Position numbers and translations under genes: made by a program. This document shows positions 24,910 to 63,312 of a stretch of 64,000 nt of DNA, in pieces (the first letter of the stretch is position 1; each line of letters begins with the position of its first letter). Location of the stretch: contig NC_053421.1 in the NCBI RefSeq assembly GCF_016859285.1, positions 5,895,600-5,959,599 on the forward strand, given 5' to 3'. A model generated the notes under the pieces. That model did no database searches, was not told the origin of the DNA, and saw nothing but the letters and a program-made list of their open reading frames with translations. This stretch comes from Xiphias gladius. Taxonomy: Eukaryota > Chordata > Actinopteri > Istiophoriformes > Xiphiidae.

Positions 24910-26950
24910 ATGCTTGCACATATCTGGAAGCAACAGGTCACTGTAGTCCGAGTAAAAAAAAAAGTGCAGGTAGTTGAAAGATGAAACAGGTGATGTACAG
25001 TGAGACAGCCTATAGAGGGCATTTAGAGCGACCTTCATTCCTGGAACGCAGGAGTGATTCAACAACAAACTAGTGTGATGCTTCACTGTGTTAGTACTGG
25101 AAGAGAAACAGGGAGCATTCTCTAAAAAGATGTGGAGGGAGAGAAGAGGGAGGTGGCAATGTGCCCATTCCAACAGTTTCAAATGTTTGTTAGATATTTG
25201 AATACTTCTGTTTTATTCTAACGCTTTAACACTTCCAGGCCTCATTCGGTAACCATAAACACAACTTTGAGACAAATCACAGGACATGTGTGAGAGAAGC
25301 TGTAATGGTTGTTTCCAGAGAGCTATGGGAGTCCATGCAAGGAGAGAGTGTTGAGCCGTGTGTGAGACGGAATAGAATTGAGTCTATAAATAGTCATTTC
25401 TCTTTTCAGTCCTATTTATTGCTAAAACAACACTTTTCTCTCTTATTGAACCTGAGGAGATCACACACCAGACTCTCAGCAGTAGCCTGCGCTCTGCAGA
25501 CTGACCGATTGTGGCGTGTGTGTGTGTCCTGATAACATCCTGGCAGACTGGCCTCTGGCCAGCCATGGGCAAACTCACCCTGCCGTTTGATGTCGAGAGT
25601 TGGCTCCAGGCAGACCAAGCATTGTGTCCTAAACAATGAACCCCAGACCCACTGAACTATAAACATGTCCCGTTGGGAGCGCTTTCCTCAGATTCTGTAC
25701 AGGAGACACCCAAAGCCAGGAAACCTGACCCGGCTTTTCCAAATTTAGTAGCTCTCAAGTCTCAAATGCTGCTGACTTGGCATCCAAGATTGTCTGTCTC
25801 CTTCTCTAATAATGTAATAATCTCTTTGGAATGTTGACTGAGGCTCAAGTCTAGGGTGGAGGTCTTGTAATGTAGGAAATTTGTTGAAATTATGTATCAA
25901 TAATAATAACAATAATAATTAAGAACAATCCTTCATTAAATTATCTTTGTTAAATTGGGATGGAAATGTCATCCCCATTCTAAAAAATAAAGTCTTAATT
26001 CATGGTTGTCCCTGAGCTCTGCACTGCTGCATAACAGCGGTCCAACCTTGATATGGTTGCTCCAGAGTGTGGGCTAGTTGTTGAGGCTCCCCTTTGCGCG
26101 GGGCCTTCTATCCCATATATTGAAAATCATCTGCCCCACATACATGTCCTCGAACATTGACTATTGATGACCCGCAGGAATCACAATGTCATTTTTGTCA
26201 AATTTACTTCTGCTCATCTATTGATTCTACATACATAAAGTTGACTTGGCCTGAGCACACTTGCTACAGTACCCCCTGTCCACCAGCTGTGGTCGCTGCT
26301 GAGTCTCCTCAGTGAGCAGGGGGTGTGAGAGGCCTTCCGGTTCCTCTGGCAGATCAGCTGACTCTGATGCTCCTGTCAGGAGACCTCACGAACTATACTG
26401 AATGGCAACTATGAAAATGATCAAGCCATAGAAACACGGCAAACAGCTATTTTTTAAGTGGCCACATTTTAATACACAGGTGAGTGAAATTGTTAAACAA
26501 ACACAATGACCACCTGTGTTGTTGTTGCGAGCCATGCTAAGGGGCTAACGGTAGCTAATCCCTGCTGGATGTTGCTTGACCTTAACCATCTTTTTTGCCA
26601 GCTTCGTTTGACAGACAGAAGAAATTTAACCATTGTTCGTTGCTTTCACACATTGTGTAACTATTAGAAAATAAATTCGAGTGCAAGAAAAACATATTGT
26701 CAGCTTGCAATGGATATTAACCCCCGATTGAGCTCCTACTGCTATTGTAGCATTATTTCATTAGCTTGCTCAGTGGTAAACACTGCCAGTATACTTCATG
26801 ACAACAGCACAAGCAGCTTTCTAGAGCTAACATTTAGCTAAAGGCAGGAGATATGTAAAAACAGTGCTTTACCTGTATTGTAGCCAAAGCAGTACTATTG
26901 ATAAAAAGACAGACTCAGTGGAAGGGGTGGAACAAAACCTCATAGTTTTA
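20900..26950. other. Intergenic region azin1-atp6v1c1, including undefined 5' end of atp6v1c1
   Basis: About 6 kb between divergent promoters. It holds homopolymer runs (T tract at 20999-21015), a (TG)n tract at 24863-24906 and no recognisable exon. GCTAAC/TAGCTA motifs recur at 26536-26560 and 26826-26842, as at the 5' ends of ubr5 and azin1, so the noncoding first exon of atp6v1c1 may lie near 26.5-26.9 kb. That is inference from motif distribution only. Confidence 0.45.
24863..24906. repeat. (TG)n microsatellite
   Basis: About 22 uninterrupted TG units, followed by TGCGCATGC. The coding frames seen across it are dinucleotide artefacts. Confidence 0.95.
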
Positions 26951-27038
26951 TTAACTGAATAATAATAACACAGACAGTCACATTAGTCTAAATTTAGTTT
27001 TCTTCCCAGTTTTCTCTAGCTGCACCAGTGCTGTAACC

Positions 27039-30000
27039 ATGACAGAGTTTTGGTTGATTTCTGCACCTGGAGAGAAGACCTGCCAGCAAACATGGGACAA
27101 AATGATGGCAGCCACCACACGTACCAACAACCTCTCCACCAACCACAAGTTCAGCATACCAGACCTCAAGGTTAGCATTGGATTTGTTCCCCGTTTCTTG
27201 TGTTTCATACGTTTTCACCTGTACAAAGCTATAACTTTGTGATAATGGACTTTACGCTCAAGTAGTTAATCGCGGGCAGTATTTTTTTTTCTTGCACAAT
27301 TCATGGATTTCTACTTAAAAAGAAGTTAGATAGTGGTTGTAGCTGTAGGCTAATGTCAAAATCACTCACCTTATATATCCACTGTCAAGAATAAGCTGAT
27401 TCTATGTATGGGAAGCCGCCTTTACACAGATCCGTCGCCTGCATGTTGAAGCGTTGGTTAGGTGAAGTTTTCATCCACAGAGCAGTTCAGCTCGTCTGGT
27501 TCCTCTCTGTGCTGAAGGTGAAGTAACCTCGCTGACCTTGCTGCCACATGGGGCTGCAATGTTCTCCTGGAACTGTTAGCGATGCATGAGCGGGTCCGGA
27601 CAAAGAGGCGCCGTCCTAAGCACATAGGGCCCCCTGGGTGTCACTGTAGGCTGATTGAACCCCAGATGTCACTGTTTAAACACAACCCCGCTGACTCAGA
27701 TCTCAGGACTGATGAGTCGAAAGTCATTATGATGTTTATTTGATGTTTTATTTTTTTTCCTTTTGTGTCCATAAAACAGGTGGGGACACTAGATGTCTTG
27801 GTCGGACTGTCGGATGAACTGGCCAAATTAGACTCCTTTGTTGAAAGGTAAGCTACCTTCAGTGTTCTGACTTGAACTGAACTTTTTTTAATTCTCTATC
27901 TCTGAGGGATTGTCATGTTAATGATTAAATTGTTACCTTATAGAGCTTTTACAATCGCATAAAATGAAGTCTGTATTTTAAATGGCATTAAAAAATCTCC
28001 CTTAACCTGTGCAGAACCCCAGACTCTGATGTAGCAAGTTTACCACTCCTTAATCCCTTCCATTACCTGGTAACAATGAGGAATTTCACAGGGGCACGAG
28101 GATAGCGAGCCTCATAGTCTAAACTTGGCAATTTACAGTTGGGTGACACACCAGCAGATCTTTCTTTAGTGATATTTATACCTGATGACTTCAGTGCCAC
28201 AAGTATGTTTGACTGTAATTTATAGTCTTTTGAAAATATGACACCAAAACTCACACACAGCCATTACTGCCCGATTCCTGCTTTGCTTCCTCTGTGGATA
28301 TTTCCAAGACTGTGAGAAAGACCAACTTTGCAACATGGTTTCACTTTTGTGTTTGTAGGCTGTGTTTGAATACAGTCTGTCTTTAATCTTGTTCCCTTTT
28401 GAAGTTTCTATCCGGCATATGTGGAAAAAGAGAATACCTAAACTAGCAAATTCTTCAAAATTGCACCCATTACGAGTTTTATAGTTTTTATCTGAGCTTT
28501 AAATGGATTAGGGTGTTTTCATTTGTCATTATATGAACGATAGAATGTATTATAGATAGTTAAAATTAAACCCATGTGGCAAATGTACTTTCTAATGAAC
28601 TTTTCAGGCATGATATGTGACTTGGTTGAGTCTTTCCTTGACCTCACTACTCTAGGCACAGTTCTGCATAACACTATTAATTCTATAAAAGTGGATATTG
28701 TTAGAATAATGTTTTTCATAGAATTGATCTGTCAGTGTTTAGGTTGGTTTGTTCAAGTTTGCATTCATGCTACTACCACAAAGAGTGGCGGCCTCTGTAG
28801 ATACAGTTCCTCTTTGATGTGCTGCTGAACAGTGTCATCAAAAATCCTTAACCTCTGAAAGTCTGCCATATTATACATTGCTTTGTCGGGAAATTACCTT
28901 AACAGGAATATGTGAAACTTTTTGATGTGTGTATATGTTTGTGTAAAATTTGGAGGATGAGGTCATGGTGTTCATGTGAGCAGGCGCAGGGTGAATGTGG
29001 GGTGTACTCTGGCTTTGTGCATGCAGTTTGTGTTGGCATGGTGTGTTTTTATGTCTCCTGGCTGTTCACAGTGTGGTGAAGAAGGTAGCTCAGTACATGG
29101 CCGACGTGCTGGAGGACAGTCGAGACAAAGTACAGGAGAACCTGCTGGCCAATGGAGGTACAGTGACGGTCACAACACAGTGCCTGTTGATTATTTTACT
29201 ACCAAAAACATGGTGATTACCCAGTGGACAGTCATAATATTTAGATAATATATCTTTCACATGGTACTCTGGGCAAACTCAAGACTCGGTATTTAACCAT
29301 GCAGATGGTAAAACTAAATCCCATTGACCTTTATTGTATTGTAATAGTGGCAGAATTTTCTGTGAAGGATATATCAAAATCTGGGCAAATAAACCTGAAA
29401 CTATTTGCATGAATAGGTACCCACAGGTAGAGGTGGACGAGAAATGATGTATTTATGTAATTTGGATGAAAACACTTTAAAGCTTTACATGACTTTTAGC
29501 TTACTGTAATGTCATAAAATTCAGATAGTAAGATCAGTCTTTCGCTATCTTTTTCAGTTGATCTTGTCACCTACATCACAAGATTTCAGTGGGACATGGC
29601 AAAGTATCCCATCAAACAGTCACTTAAAAACATCTCTGAAATCATCTCAAAGGTGGGTCTTTTCATTTGATTCGAAAATATATAAGCAATGGTAAAATAA
29701 GCATTTAGAGTGATTAGAATTTATACAGATATTTATGCAGATATGTCAAATTGCCTACTTGTTTATTTTTGTTGCTGAATGGGTAGTGGGGCTCTTACAC
29801 TATCTGGGTAGGGTTTTATTTCCTCTTGGGGAATCTTGGGTACAAGTGTGTCGTATATGCCATGTTACTCTGTATTTCAGTTATAAATCAGTTCAGCCTT
29901 GCATTTCATCTTTTACAGCAAGTAACCCAGATTGACAATGACCTGAAGACAAGAGCATCAGCTTATAACAACCTGAAAGGAAACCTGCAGAACTTAGAAA

Positions 30001-30082
30001 GAAAGAATGCGTAAGTAATCCACAGACACTAAAATGCATTTCTAACAACAAAGTTTTTCAAAACAAAACAAAACAAAAAACA

Positions 30083-30121
<39 letters not shown>

Positions 30122-33100
30122 TGCAACACCAGGAACAGTTAAGAAAATAAGTCACAAACACCAAAAATGAATGTTCCCCAGTCTTATCAATAGCAATATG
30201 ACTATTAGCAGAACTGACTTTTCTAAATGGCCATTTGCTGACAGCAAATCTATTGGTTATACCAGGCAGCTCCAAAATATAACACTTCCCCTTCAACTAA
30301 ACTCTCATACCAGAATATTTTGTCAAAAACCTCCTCAATAAGATCTGATCTCAATCCTGACAGTATCATTTTATTCCCTTGTTTTATTGATTTTACAGAT
30401 CTTTTCAATATATTTTCCGTTTACTGTCAGAGGAATCACTGTACCTGTTTTGTTTCTTCTTGGCCTGTGCTTATCCATCAGTCAAGCTTCAAGGATGACA
30501 GGGCATGTTCTATGACCATGTCAGCATGGTCTGACAGGTTACTGCACCGCTTTGTCAACACCAGGCACCTTCACTATGTCACATCCATGTTATTGTAACA
30601 CTGATGTGTGCCACTAGGGGGAGCCTGCTGACCAGAAGCCTGGCTGACATTGTCAAGAAGGAAGACTTTGTGCTTGACTCAGAGTACCTCATCACTCTGC
30701 TGGTAGTTGTTCCAAAGTGAGTATTACTTCACCATTCGACCACGATATTGCAATTTTTGAAATAGAAAGTAACATGCCTCTGCATAATCTTGGAGGAAGA
30801 CTTGCTTTATCCTGCTGTTCTGTTCTTTCAGGACGGCATACACTGACTGGCAGAAAACATATGAAACACTCGCTGAGATGGTGGTGCCTCGATCCTCAAA
30901 GTGAGTGATGTCCTCATACCAAATAAAATATCAAATGAAACAGACAATTTGTCAGAGAGACACCCATATCAAGTACCTGTATTTTTATCCACTATTTGTC
31001 TCACATTTTGATGTCCCCTGTATTATACCATCTGTATTATAGAGCTGTCTTACCGGTATCATCACAGCAGTATAACAAGTACCTGTCTTTGCTTCCAGTC
31101 TGCTATTTGAGGACAATGACAGTGGCCTGTTTAGTGTCACTCTATTTAGGAAAGCCATTGATGACTTCAGACACAAAGCCAGAGAGAACAAGTAAGCACT
31201 GGTCTATGCTTTACGTATTTGCACAACACTGCGCAAATCACAAAAAAAAGATGTTTACAAAGGAAAATTTGCTTAATTTCTAAAGAAGCCAGACTGCTAG
31301 GTAAATATAAATAGCTCTAACTATATATATACATGTATCAAACAGAGAGAGCTCCAGTGATCACAGGCGTTATAAAACAATTTTATTATTTTCACAAAGG
31401 TGGTACTCTTCACGTATTTTTAATATGTAAAGAATGTGAGCCAGTATCGTTACGAAAACAGAAATATTCACGATAAAATGATGTTGATTTCAGTCCTCTC
31501 CTCTCTGTCTTATTTCTAGGTTCATAGTGAGAGACTTTCAGTACAATGAGGAGGAGATGAAGGCAGACAAAGAGGAGATGACACGGCTCTCCACAGATAA
31601 AAAGAAGCAGTTTGTAAGTGAAATGGACACTGAAATTTGAAAAACGGATTTAAAGTTACTATTTGAAAATAGATCTAGATATCTCTTGGAGATTTGTTTC
31701 TGTAATGTCCTGATTGATATGGTTCAGTGCTGGCTGTGTTAAGAACTTCTTCTGATCTTGGAAGTTATAGTAAGAGCCATACAAGTGGTTTGGCATGTTT
31801 TAACCCGTTATCTACTGTACAAATGTGTGTACACATACAATACATTAATGGCAACCATTTCCCCAGTATATGTTTTTAGTTTGGTTTCCTACCTTTTACA
31901 TTATTTAGTTTTAGGGCATTATGAAAATAAACTTGCATCTAAACTGTGTTTTCACAAAACTCCAGAGGACAGACAAAAAACAACCATGGCGGCGTAAAAA
32001 GGTTCATGTATATTTGGCTGTTTTTCTAAATTTAGGAAACAACCAACTCACAAACTCAGACAACAAAACATCCTTTCACACATTAGCAGTACGAATGTTC
32101 CACAATCTCTGCTTACAAATGCATTACCTGACAACAACGGTACTTAAACAAAAAATAAAAGAAACACACTGTTCATTTTTATTAACCATTTAGAGGCAAG
32201 GTAACTACTGTCCTTAAATGAATGGAAAAGCATTGGCTGTCAGGAAGTCAATCAAAAAACGTGCGGGATGCTTGGGAAAACTGTTTACAGTAATGTGAAA
32301 TACAGGAATGACTGTTTTCTGGATTGTCACTGTATAAATAATTGAATCACATAATATCTAAGATGTAATTAGGGGGCAATGATACATAAACATGACTAGT
32401 TCAAAACCTAGTATATGGCTGGAACGCATTTTATCTGTTTACTTCTCTCCTACTCTCTGTGCTCACATTTACAGTAATTTGATACAGCCGAATTCTTCTC
32501 ATTTACATGTTTTTCTGTTTCACCATCTTCTCTGAGTTCGATAAGCTGTTTTTGATAAGCAGCAAACATTTGAGTCATTGGTTGCAAATTAGTTCAAGGT
32601 TGTAAGACTGCCACATCCAAAATAAATGGTTACTTTTAAAGAGCAGCCTTTCAAACCACAAGTTGCATTTCCTCTTTGCAGGGGCCACTTGTTCGATGGC
32701 TGAAAGTGAACTTCAGTGAAGCCTTCATCGCCTGGATCCACATTAAAGCACTAAGGGTCTTTGTTGAATCTGTTTTAAGGTACAGCAATCATATAGTACA
32801 TTCCTAAAAGCACCCATGTATATAACTACATAAAAGCGGATCACATAATCACTTGACACTGTTTTTTAGTGACAATAGTTAAAAGGTTGTTGAAACTGTG
32901 TGTTGCTCCTTTATGGTTGGTCTACATGTGTAATGTGATGTTCCTGCAGATATGGGCTGCCAGTGAACTTTCAGGCCATGCTGCTGCAGCCGAGCAAGAA
33001 GACCATGAAGAAGCTGAGGGAGGTGCTCAACGAGCTGTACAAACATCTGGACAGCAGTGCAGCAGCTATCATTGATGTGAGTACTTTGATAACAGTGTGT

Positions 33101-34371
33101 AAAGATCATTCTACTGTACTTACTGCAAAGTCATAGCATCAAGAAAAACACTGCACATCTTGAAGAAACATAGGCATGTTCAACTACAAAAACTTTATAG
33201 TATGATTATAATGGCTGAAGTTATGATATAAAATTCCTCAGCAAGTGTTTAATCCATAAACGACTTTAGAAAACATACAATGCCTCAGTACTTAAAAGAA
33301 TTATATCACAAACTATTAGAAACTGTAACTCCTCTATTATAAAATGCATTGATATGCTTTAGCTTTTCCAACAACTTCATATAATTCTTTGCAGTTATGA
33401 AAAAAAAGACATTCCAAGTTGAATTAGTATATGATGATAAAGTATGTTGATTTTTTTTTTTGTATACCAACTGCAAGTTACTATACTATAACAATTAGTA
33501 AATAGTGCATTCTGTATAAAATAAGTATGTTAATTAGTAGTATCGATTTGGGACCTACTGATAAAGAATCTCCACTGCTTCAACCTCTGCTTTTCCTCCA
33601 TCAATGTGTCAGAAAATAACAATAGCTCCCCCTCATGGCCATAGCTGGTTACTGGAAGAAAGACGGTGTGAAACCCATTTTATGGAGCGTGAACAATGTC
33701 CAGGCCTGAATTTCTAGTCTTGTGTCAAATACTGTTTGTTAGTGAGTGTATAGAATACAATTCCATCCTTTTGGAATGTGCTATGTAAATACTTTTAATG
33801 GTAAAGATGCTGGTGAAATTTAAAAAAAAATCTTTTTTGAAAGTTTTAAATTTCAATCTTTGAAGTTAATTGCAGGGGAAATTGGGATATAGGGTGAGAC
33901 ACATTTTTTGCATAGCATTAAAGGCTGTTGTGTTTTTTCACAGCTCAACTGACTCTATAGAGGATGCTGATTTTTTTTTTCCGCCATTTTGGCTTTAACT
34001 GTCGATGCTATACCAACTGCTATACCACAGTTACCCTTGTATAACTTCCAAACAAGCGGAGGTTTTAAATAATAAGTAATTATTTGGAAGTGTTGTTCAG
34101 TCTTTAAAGTGCTTAGAGTGTTGGCCTTGCTGCCATACTGTATTAGCGCCGTTTGACAGCATTAGTGAGATTTCATTTAGACTCACATTAAGGAGATGAT
34201 TCCAGATATTAAGTCATTCAAACTGCTGCTTACACACACTAACATTGCTGTCTCTTGTCTTTTTATTTCCAGTCTGCGATGGACATCCCTGGGCTGAACC
34301 TGAGCCAGCAGGAGTATTATCCTTACGTCTACTACAAGATCGACTGCAACCTGTTGGAATTCAGAGTTTAA
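27039..34371 (+). CDS. atp6v1c1: V-type proton ATPase subunit C 1, complete coding region
   Basis: Twelve coding exons: 27039-27170, 27780-27847, 29072-29157, 29558-29652, 29919-30010, 30618-30716, 30832-30900, 31099-31191, 31520-31613, 32682-32779, 32950-33076, 34273-34371; phases agree and give 383 residues (human 382). Diagnostic runs include [110 protein letters not shown] and [16 protein letters not shown]. Subunit C is a soluble stalk/collar protein that bridges the V1 ATPase ring's peripheral stators to V0 and is released during reversible disassembly; it acts on the cytosolic face of acidic organelles. The protein ends FRV rather than FK. The start ATG lies in an exon with acceptor TCTCTAG at 27019, so a 5' noncoding exon exists upstream. 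Introns hold only a (CA)n tract (30086-30120) and AT-rich sequence. Confidence 0.97.
30086..30120. repeat. (CA)n microsatellite in atp6v1c1 intron 5
   Basis: Roughly 17 CA units preceded by an A-rich (AAAAC)n stretch, 75 bases after the exon 5 donor. Confidence 0.9.
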
Positions 34372-34970
34372 CACTTTCCCTATGTTGTCTTGACGTTGAG
34401 TGTTGATCAGGTTATGTTTTTCCTGGTACAACCCCACCCCTTTCCACTGTCCCAGCTGTCTTTCTCCTCACACATCAGCTGCCTGAACAACAATGCTGCA
34501 TGTTCATTCCTTGTGGTGAAAAGGCTCATCAAAAAGCTTCTACCACTTTTACAACCGAGGGACAAAAAAAAAAGACTTTTAAAATATTGTTTTTGTTTAC
34601 AGTTTCCTTTTCTTTTCAAGCCACACAAATAATTGCTTTTTTGATGTGAAAAATTAATGAGGAAATCAAACTGGAGAGTTGTATATTTACTGGGTCATTC
34701 CACATGTGCTGGTGTGTATCGATAGCTACATCTTCTGTGTTGGTGTTCAGAGATTTGTGTTTACATATGTCCCCAATGGCAACCAGATCAGTGTGTTTCT
34801 GAGATTATGGGTTACCCCTGCAGACATTGTGAAGCAAAGATGTTATACGACTGTGTGGTGGTGTTTCATGTTATGTATATTTGCTGTCAAAAAGAGATCT
34901 ATATCTGAGTATTGTGTACGCCATTGATTGATTAAATATGATGGACAAATAAATCGTATCAAGTGTGTTG
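34372..34970 (+). other. atp6v1c1 3' untranslated region
   Basis: About 0.6 kb after the stop, without repeats. A canonical AATAAA at 34948-34953 should end the transcript near 34970, just before GT-rich sequence (GTGTGTTGTCGGTTTGTG) that fits a downstream cleavage element. Confidence 0.75.
34948..34953 (+). terminator. atp6v1c1 poly(A) signal
   Basis: AATAAA followed about 15-25 bases later by a GT-rich element; it is the last gene-proximal canonical signal before intergenic DNA. Confidence 0.7.
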
Positions 34971-35418
34971 TCGGTTTGTGAATGCATTAATAAGTATCAA
35001 GAAAAGTACATCATGTTTATCATTTCTTCTCTGCTTTGATGTTTGACTGTGCAGAGTATGAATGTGACATGATGTGAAGGTCATATGGAGATGTTCATGT
35101 GAGAGAAGTGAACATGAGACCTATAGCAGCGTCTGTGTGTTGCAGTAAAAAGTGTTTCTCTGTGAAGCCTCATGACGACTCATGATCATTCATAGAGCCA
35201 CCGGCAATTTCGAGGAGACTTCCTCTTTGAGCAGAAATCCCTTGGAATATACATAGCCGCAGCCGAAAAATGCTTAAGTTCCACCATGGAAGAGACCTGC
35301 TGCATATACCAACGGAAGAAGGCACCAAACATACACCTTAAATGAGGCCCCTCCCTGAAATTTGAATGTGTTGGAAGTGTTTTGGTGCAAATACATACAC
35401 ACTCCACTCTGGGCAGCT

Positions 35419-35545
35419 GCTTAATAAAGTGTAACAAGCACTTCATTAGAAACACCATACTAATACAGTGCCTCCCTTTTCTCTCAAAACAAGCTCTGTT
35501 CTTCGTGGCATGGATTCCACAAGAAGTCCGGGAAGTTTACTCGCC
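35419..35545. mobile_element. Fragment of a widespread short DNA-transposon repeat
   Basis: Includes CACTTCATTAGAAACACC followed by ATACTAATACAGTGCCTCCC and TTCTTCGTGGCATGGATTC. This resembles the common fish repeat that begins with a cactttattaggaacacc motif and continues with cttcgtggcatagattc. Divergence and the lack of a clear right end indicate an old fragment. Recognised from memory of the family, not from a search. Confidence 0.5.
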
Positions 35546-36266
35546 AACATTGCCTCATATTTTGTGAACGGATCATATGTTTTGTATATAAAATCTCATT
35601 CCGAAAAGCAACTAGTAGGTATAGCTGTTAAATAAAGTGGAATAACAAGTCGTTTCACTCGAAAATGCAATGCAGTATTAGTATAAAGTAGCATCAAATG
35701 GAAAAACTCTAAAGTAAAGTGAAGTGAAGTGGAGTACAAGTACCTCAAAACTCCTTAAGTACAGTAAATGAGTAAATGTACTTTTTGGTATACTTCCACC
35801 ACTGTATACATGTGTGTCTGTACTTTATGTATGTTGCACTTGCAGCTGGCTTTTAGTAATACAGGAGATCCGCACACTGTAGTTTTAGCTCCCTGTAAAA
35901 ATTTTAGAGAACAAAGTTTGGACGTATCTTTGTCGGGCTTTTGCCATTTGACAAGTCACGTATAGACATAAATGCGCTTGTCCCTCCAGTGTTTGTATTC
36001 TGCATAATTAGGAGTCAGTCAGTGCAGAGCTGTGTAACACTGCCTGAATCTACCTCCGGGGATGAACTAGGCCAACCGCCACAATAAAAATAGAACAATA
36101 CAGAAGAAAATTGTTAAGAGCCCTGCAATGCTACACCAGTGTTTTCAGTTGTGGCTGATTGGACCTCTGTGCGGGTTGACGATAGAGCCGTACTGTGAAT
36201 TATGTGATGCCACCAATCTCAAAACACCTATAAGAGTGATAAAAGTGGCTGTTGGTCTACCTTAAC

Positions 36267-36270
<4 letters not shown>

Positions 36271-36298
<28 letters not shown>
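36271..36298. repeat. (GA)n microsatellite
   Basis: Fourteen uninterrupted GA units. Confidence 0.9.
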
Positions 36299-36300
<2 letters not shown>

Positions 36301-37403
36301 TGAATCAACATGCCTGCTGTGTCCTAATCACAAGACTCATCAGGCAAATAAGTGAAAAGACCTGTTTGGGTGGACCATGGCTGTGTAAGGCTTTGAGTAT
36401 CAGACCAAAAGAAAGTAATGCGAGACATGAATACAACCTCAAGTGAAAAACAGTGAACGTTTTTGAAAAGATAAACCAGCCAAATAATTGATATAAAACC
36501 CAATCATACAAAAATGAATAAATAAGAAATAACACAACAGAGATGAAATAGGACTTTATGCAACCTGAAGGAATTTCTTGTGGTGAATATGATCAATACA
36601 TATAATAAAAATAATACTACAAAATACTATATTACTATAGTCTCATATACTATATAAGACATATGGTAAAATAAAATAGCCTACATCAAAAACTAGAAGA
36701 AGAAAGAAGAAAAAAAAGCAGAAAAATATAAAAAGAGGAGGAGCAAAGTGCAAACTAAGGGGCTTCACATTAAGCAGTATATTTACTGTGTCACAAAATA
36801 CAAGCAGTCAATAAACTGTACAGAAAGGTGCATCCGTGTTGCTACGGGACAATGTTAAGAAAAATGAAAATACAGCATGAAAACACATGTGAATTATAAA
36901 TAAAAAAAACCTACAAGCCAATAATTCACTAATAAGCTTTAAAAGATTCAAGTCAAATACATTATAGAGACACGAGAGTCTGGAGTTGAACAGTAATGTT
37001 TCCTGTAATGGTCATTGTACTCATGGCTGGGTTGACCAGGGCAAAAGTTCACTGGGGGCCAGTCTGCATTGTGTATGTACCCTGTAAGACCCTCAAGTTC
37101 CCCTCAGTTACCAGCTACTAGTATGTGGGGAGAGGGACAGAGGGATCCCCTCTGAGACACGGCGGTGTGACCAGGTCCTAATGCAGAACTCACATCGATT
37201 TATATTGCATTCGTGATCACCACCTCAAAACACCTGCCAGTGAGCCTGGGGATTGCTGTGCATGGCTGGGAATCCAGCTCTGCCTCCAGCAAAACAAATG
37301 TACGTGGTGCGAGGGAGCCCCGCGGAATGGGAAAAGGGGGAGCATGCGTCGATGCTCGACCGGTCTTTTCATCAACCCATCTCTGAGAAGCCAGGGAAAT
37401 AGA

Positions 37404-37534
37404 TGTGTGTGTGTGTGTGTGTGTGTGTGTGAGACGGAGAGAGGGAGAGAGAGAGAGAGATCATGTGATGAAGGAATGATCCTGGCTCGCTGTGTTCGGA
37501 TGTGAGTCACACACACACACACACACACACACAC
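37404..37534. repeat. (TG)n and (AC)n tracts facing each other upstream of spire1
   Basis: A (TG)14 tract at 37404-37431, a short (GA)n at 37437-37459, then an (AC)13 tract at 37509-37534. TG followed by AC forms an inverted repeat with a spacer of about 77 bases, 200-340 bases upstream of the spire1 start codon. Both dinucleotides are also Z-DNA prone. Confidence 0.85.
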
Positions 37535-37539
37535 ATTAA

Positions 37540-37748
37540 CACACGAACGCACACCGTCGTGTGACTGCTGGTATCGAACGCCGAACGAGGCGTCGGGGCG
37601 GGCGGGGAAAACAAGCACCGGCGAGCCGCTAGACTGCCCCTGCTTCCCGGGGAACAGGAGGGAAGCGTCAATGCCTCCAGCTCTCCTCTCGCACACCGGC
37701 CCGGACCTGTTCTCGTCGTCGGGCCTCCTGCACTGAGATAATGAGAGG
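37540..37748 (+). promoter_or_regulatory. spire1 promoter / 5' leader, CpG-rich, with overlapping uORF
   Basis: CpG-dense sequence (CGAACGCCGAACGAGGCGTCGGGGCGGGCGG split by eye into GC boxes such as GGGGCGGGCGG near 37595) leads into the first coding exon, and the high CpG density continues past it to about 38850. An out-of-frame ATG at 37741, eight bases before the main ATG at 37749, opens a 14-codon uORF that stops at 37783-37785 inside the coding exon. Scanning ribosomes would have to bypass it. No TATA box is seen. Confidence 0.5.

Positions 37749-63312
<25,564 letters not shown>

Larger units (their letters stand above)
34975..37400. other. Intergenic region atp6v1c1-spire1
   Basis: About 2.4 kb with no recognised gene. 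It has a decayed repeat at 35419-35545, a (GA)n tract at 36271-36298 and AT-rich simple sequence at 36590-36740. Minus-strand frames at 37217-37696 cross microsatellites and are not genes. Confidence 0.6.

Noticed and set aside
24703..25182. 159-codon minus-strand open frame
   Set aside because: Centred on the (TG)n tract (His-Thr run), with no family resemblance and no splice or promoter context.
25565..25639. Small frame starting MGKLTLPFDVESW
   Set aside because: Only 24 codons, no recognised homologue, and no supporting splice sites.
37217..37696. 159-codon minus-strand open frame
   Set aside because: It crosses the facing TG/AC microsatellites and the spire1 promoter; the protein is dinucleotide artefact plus unrelated sequence.
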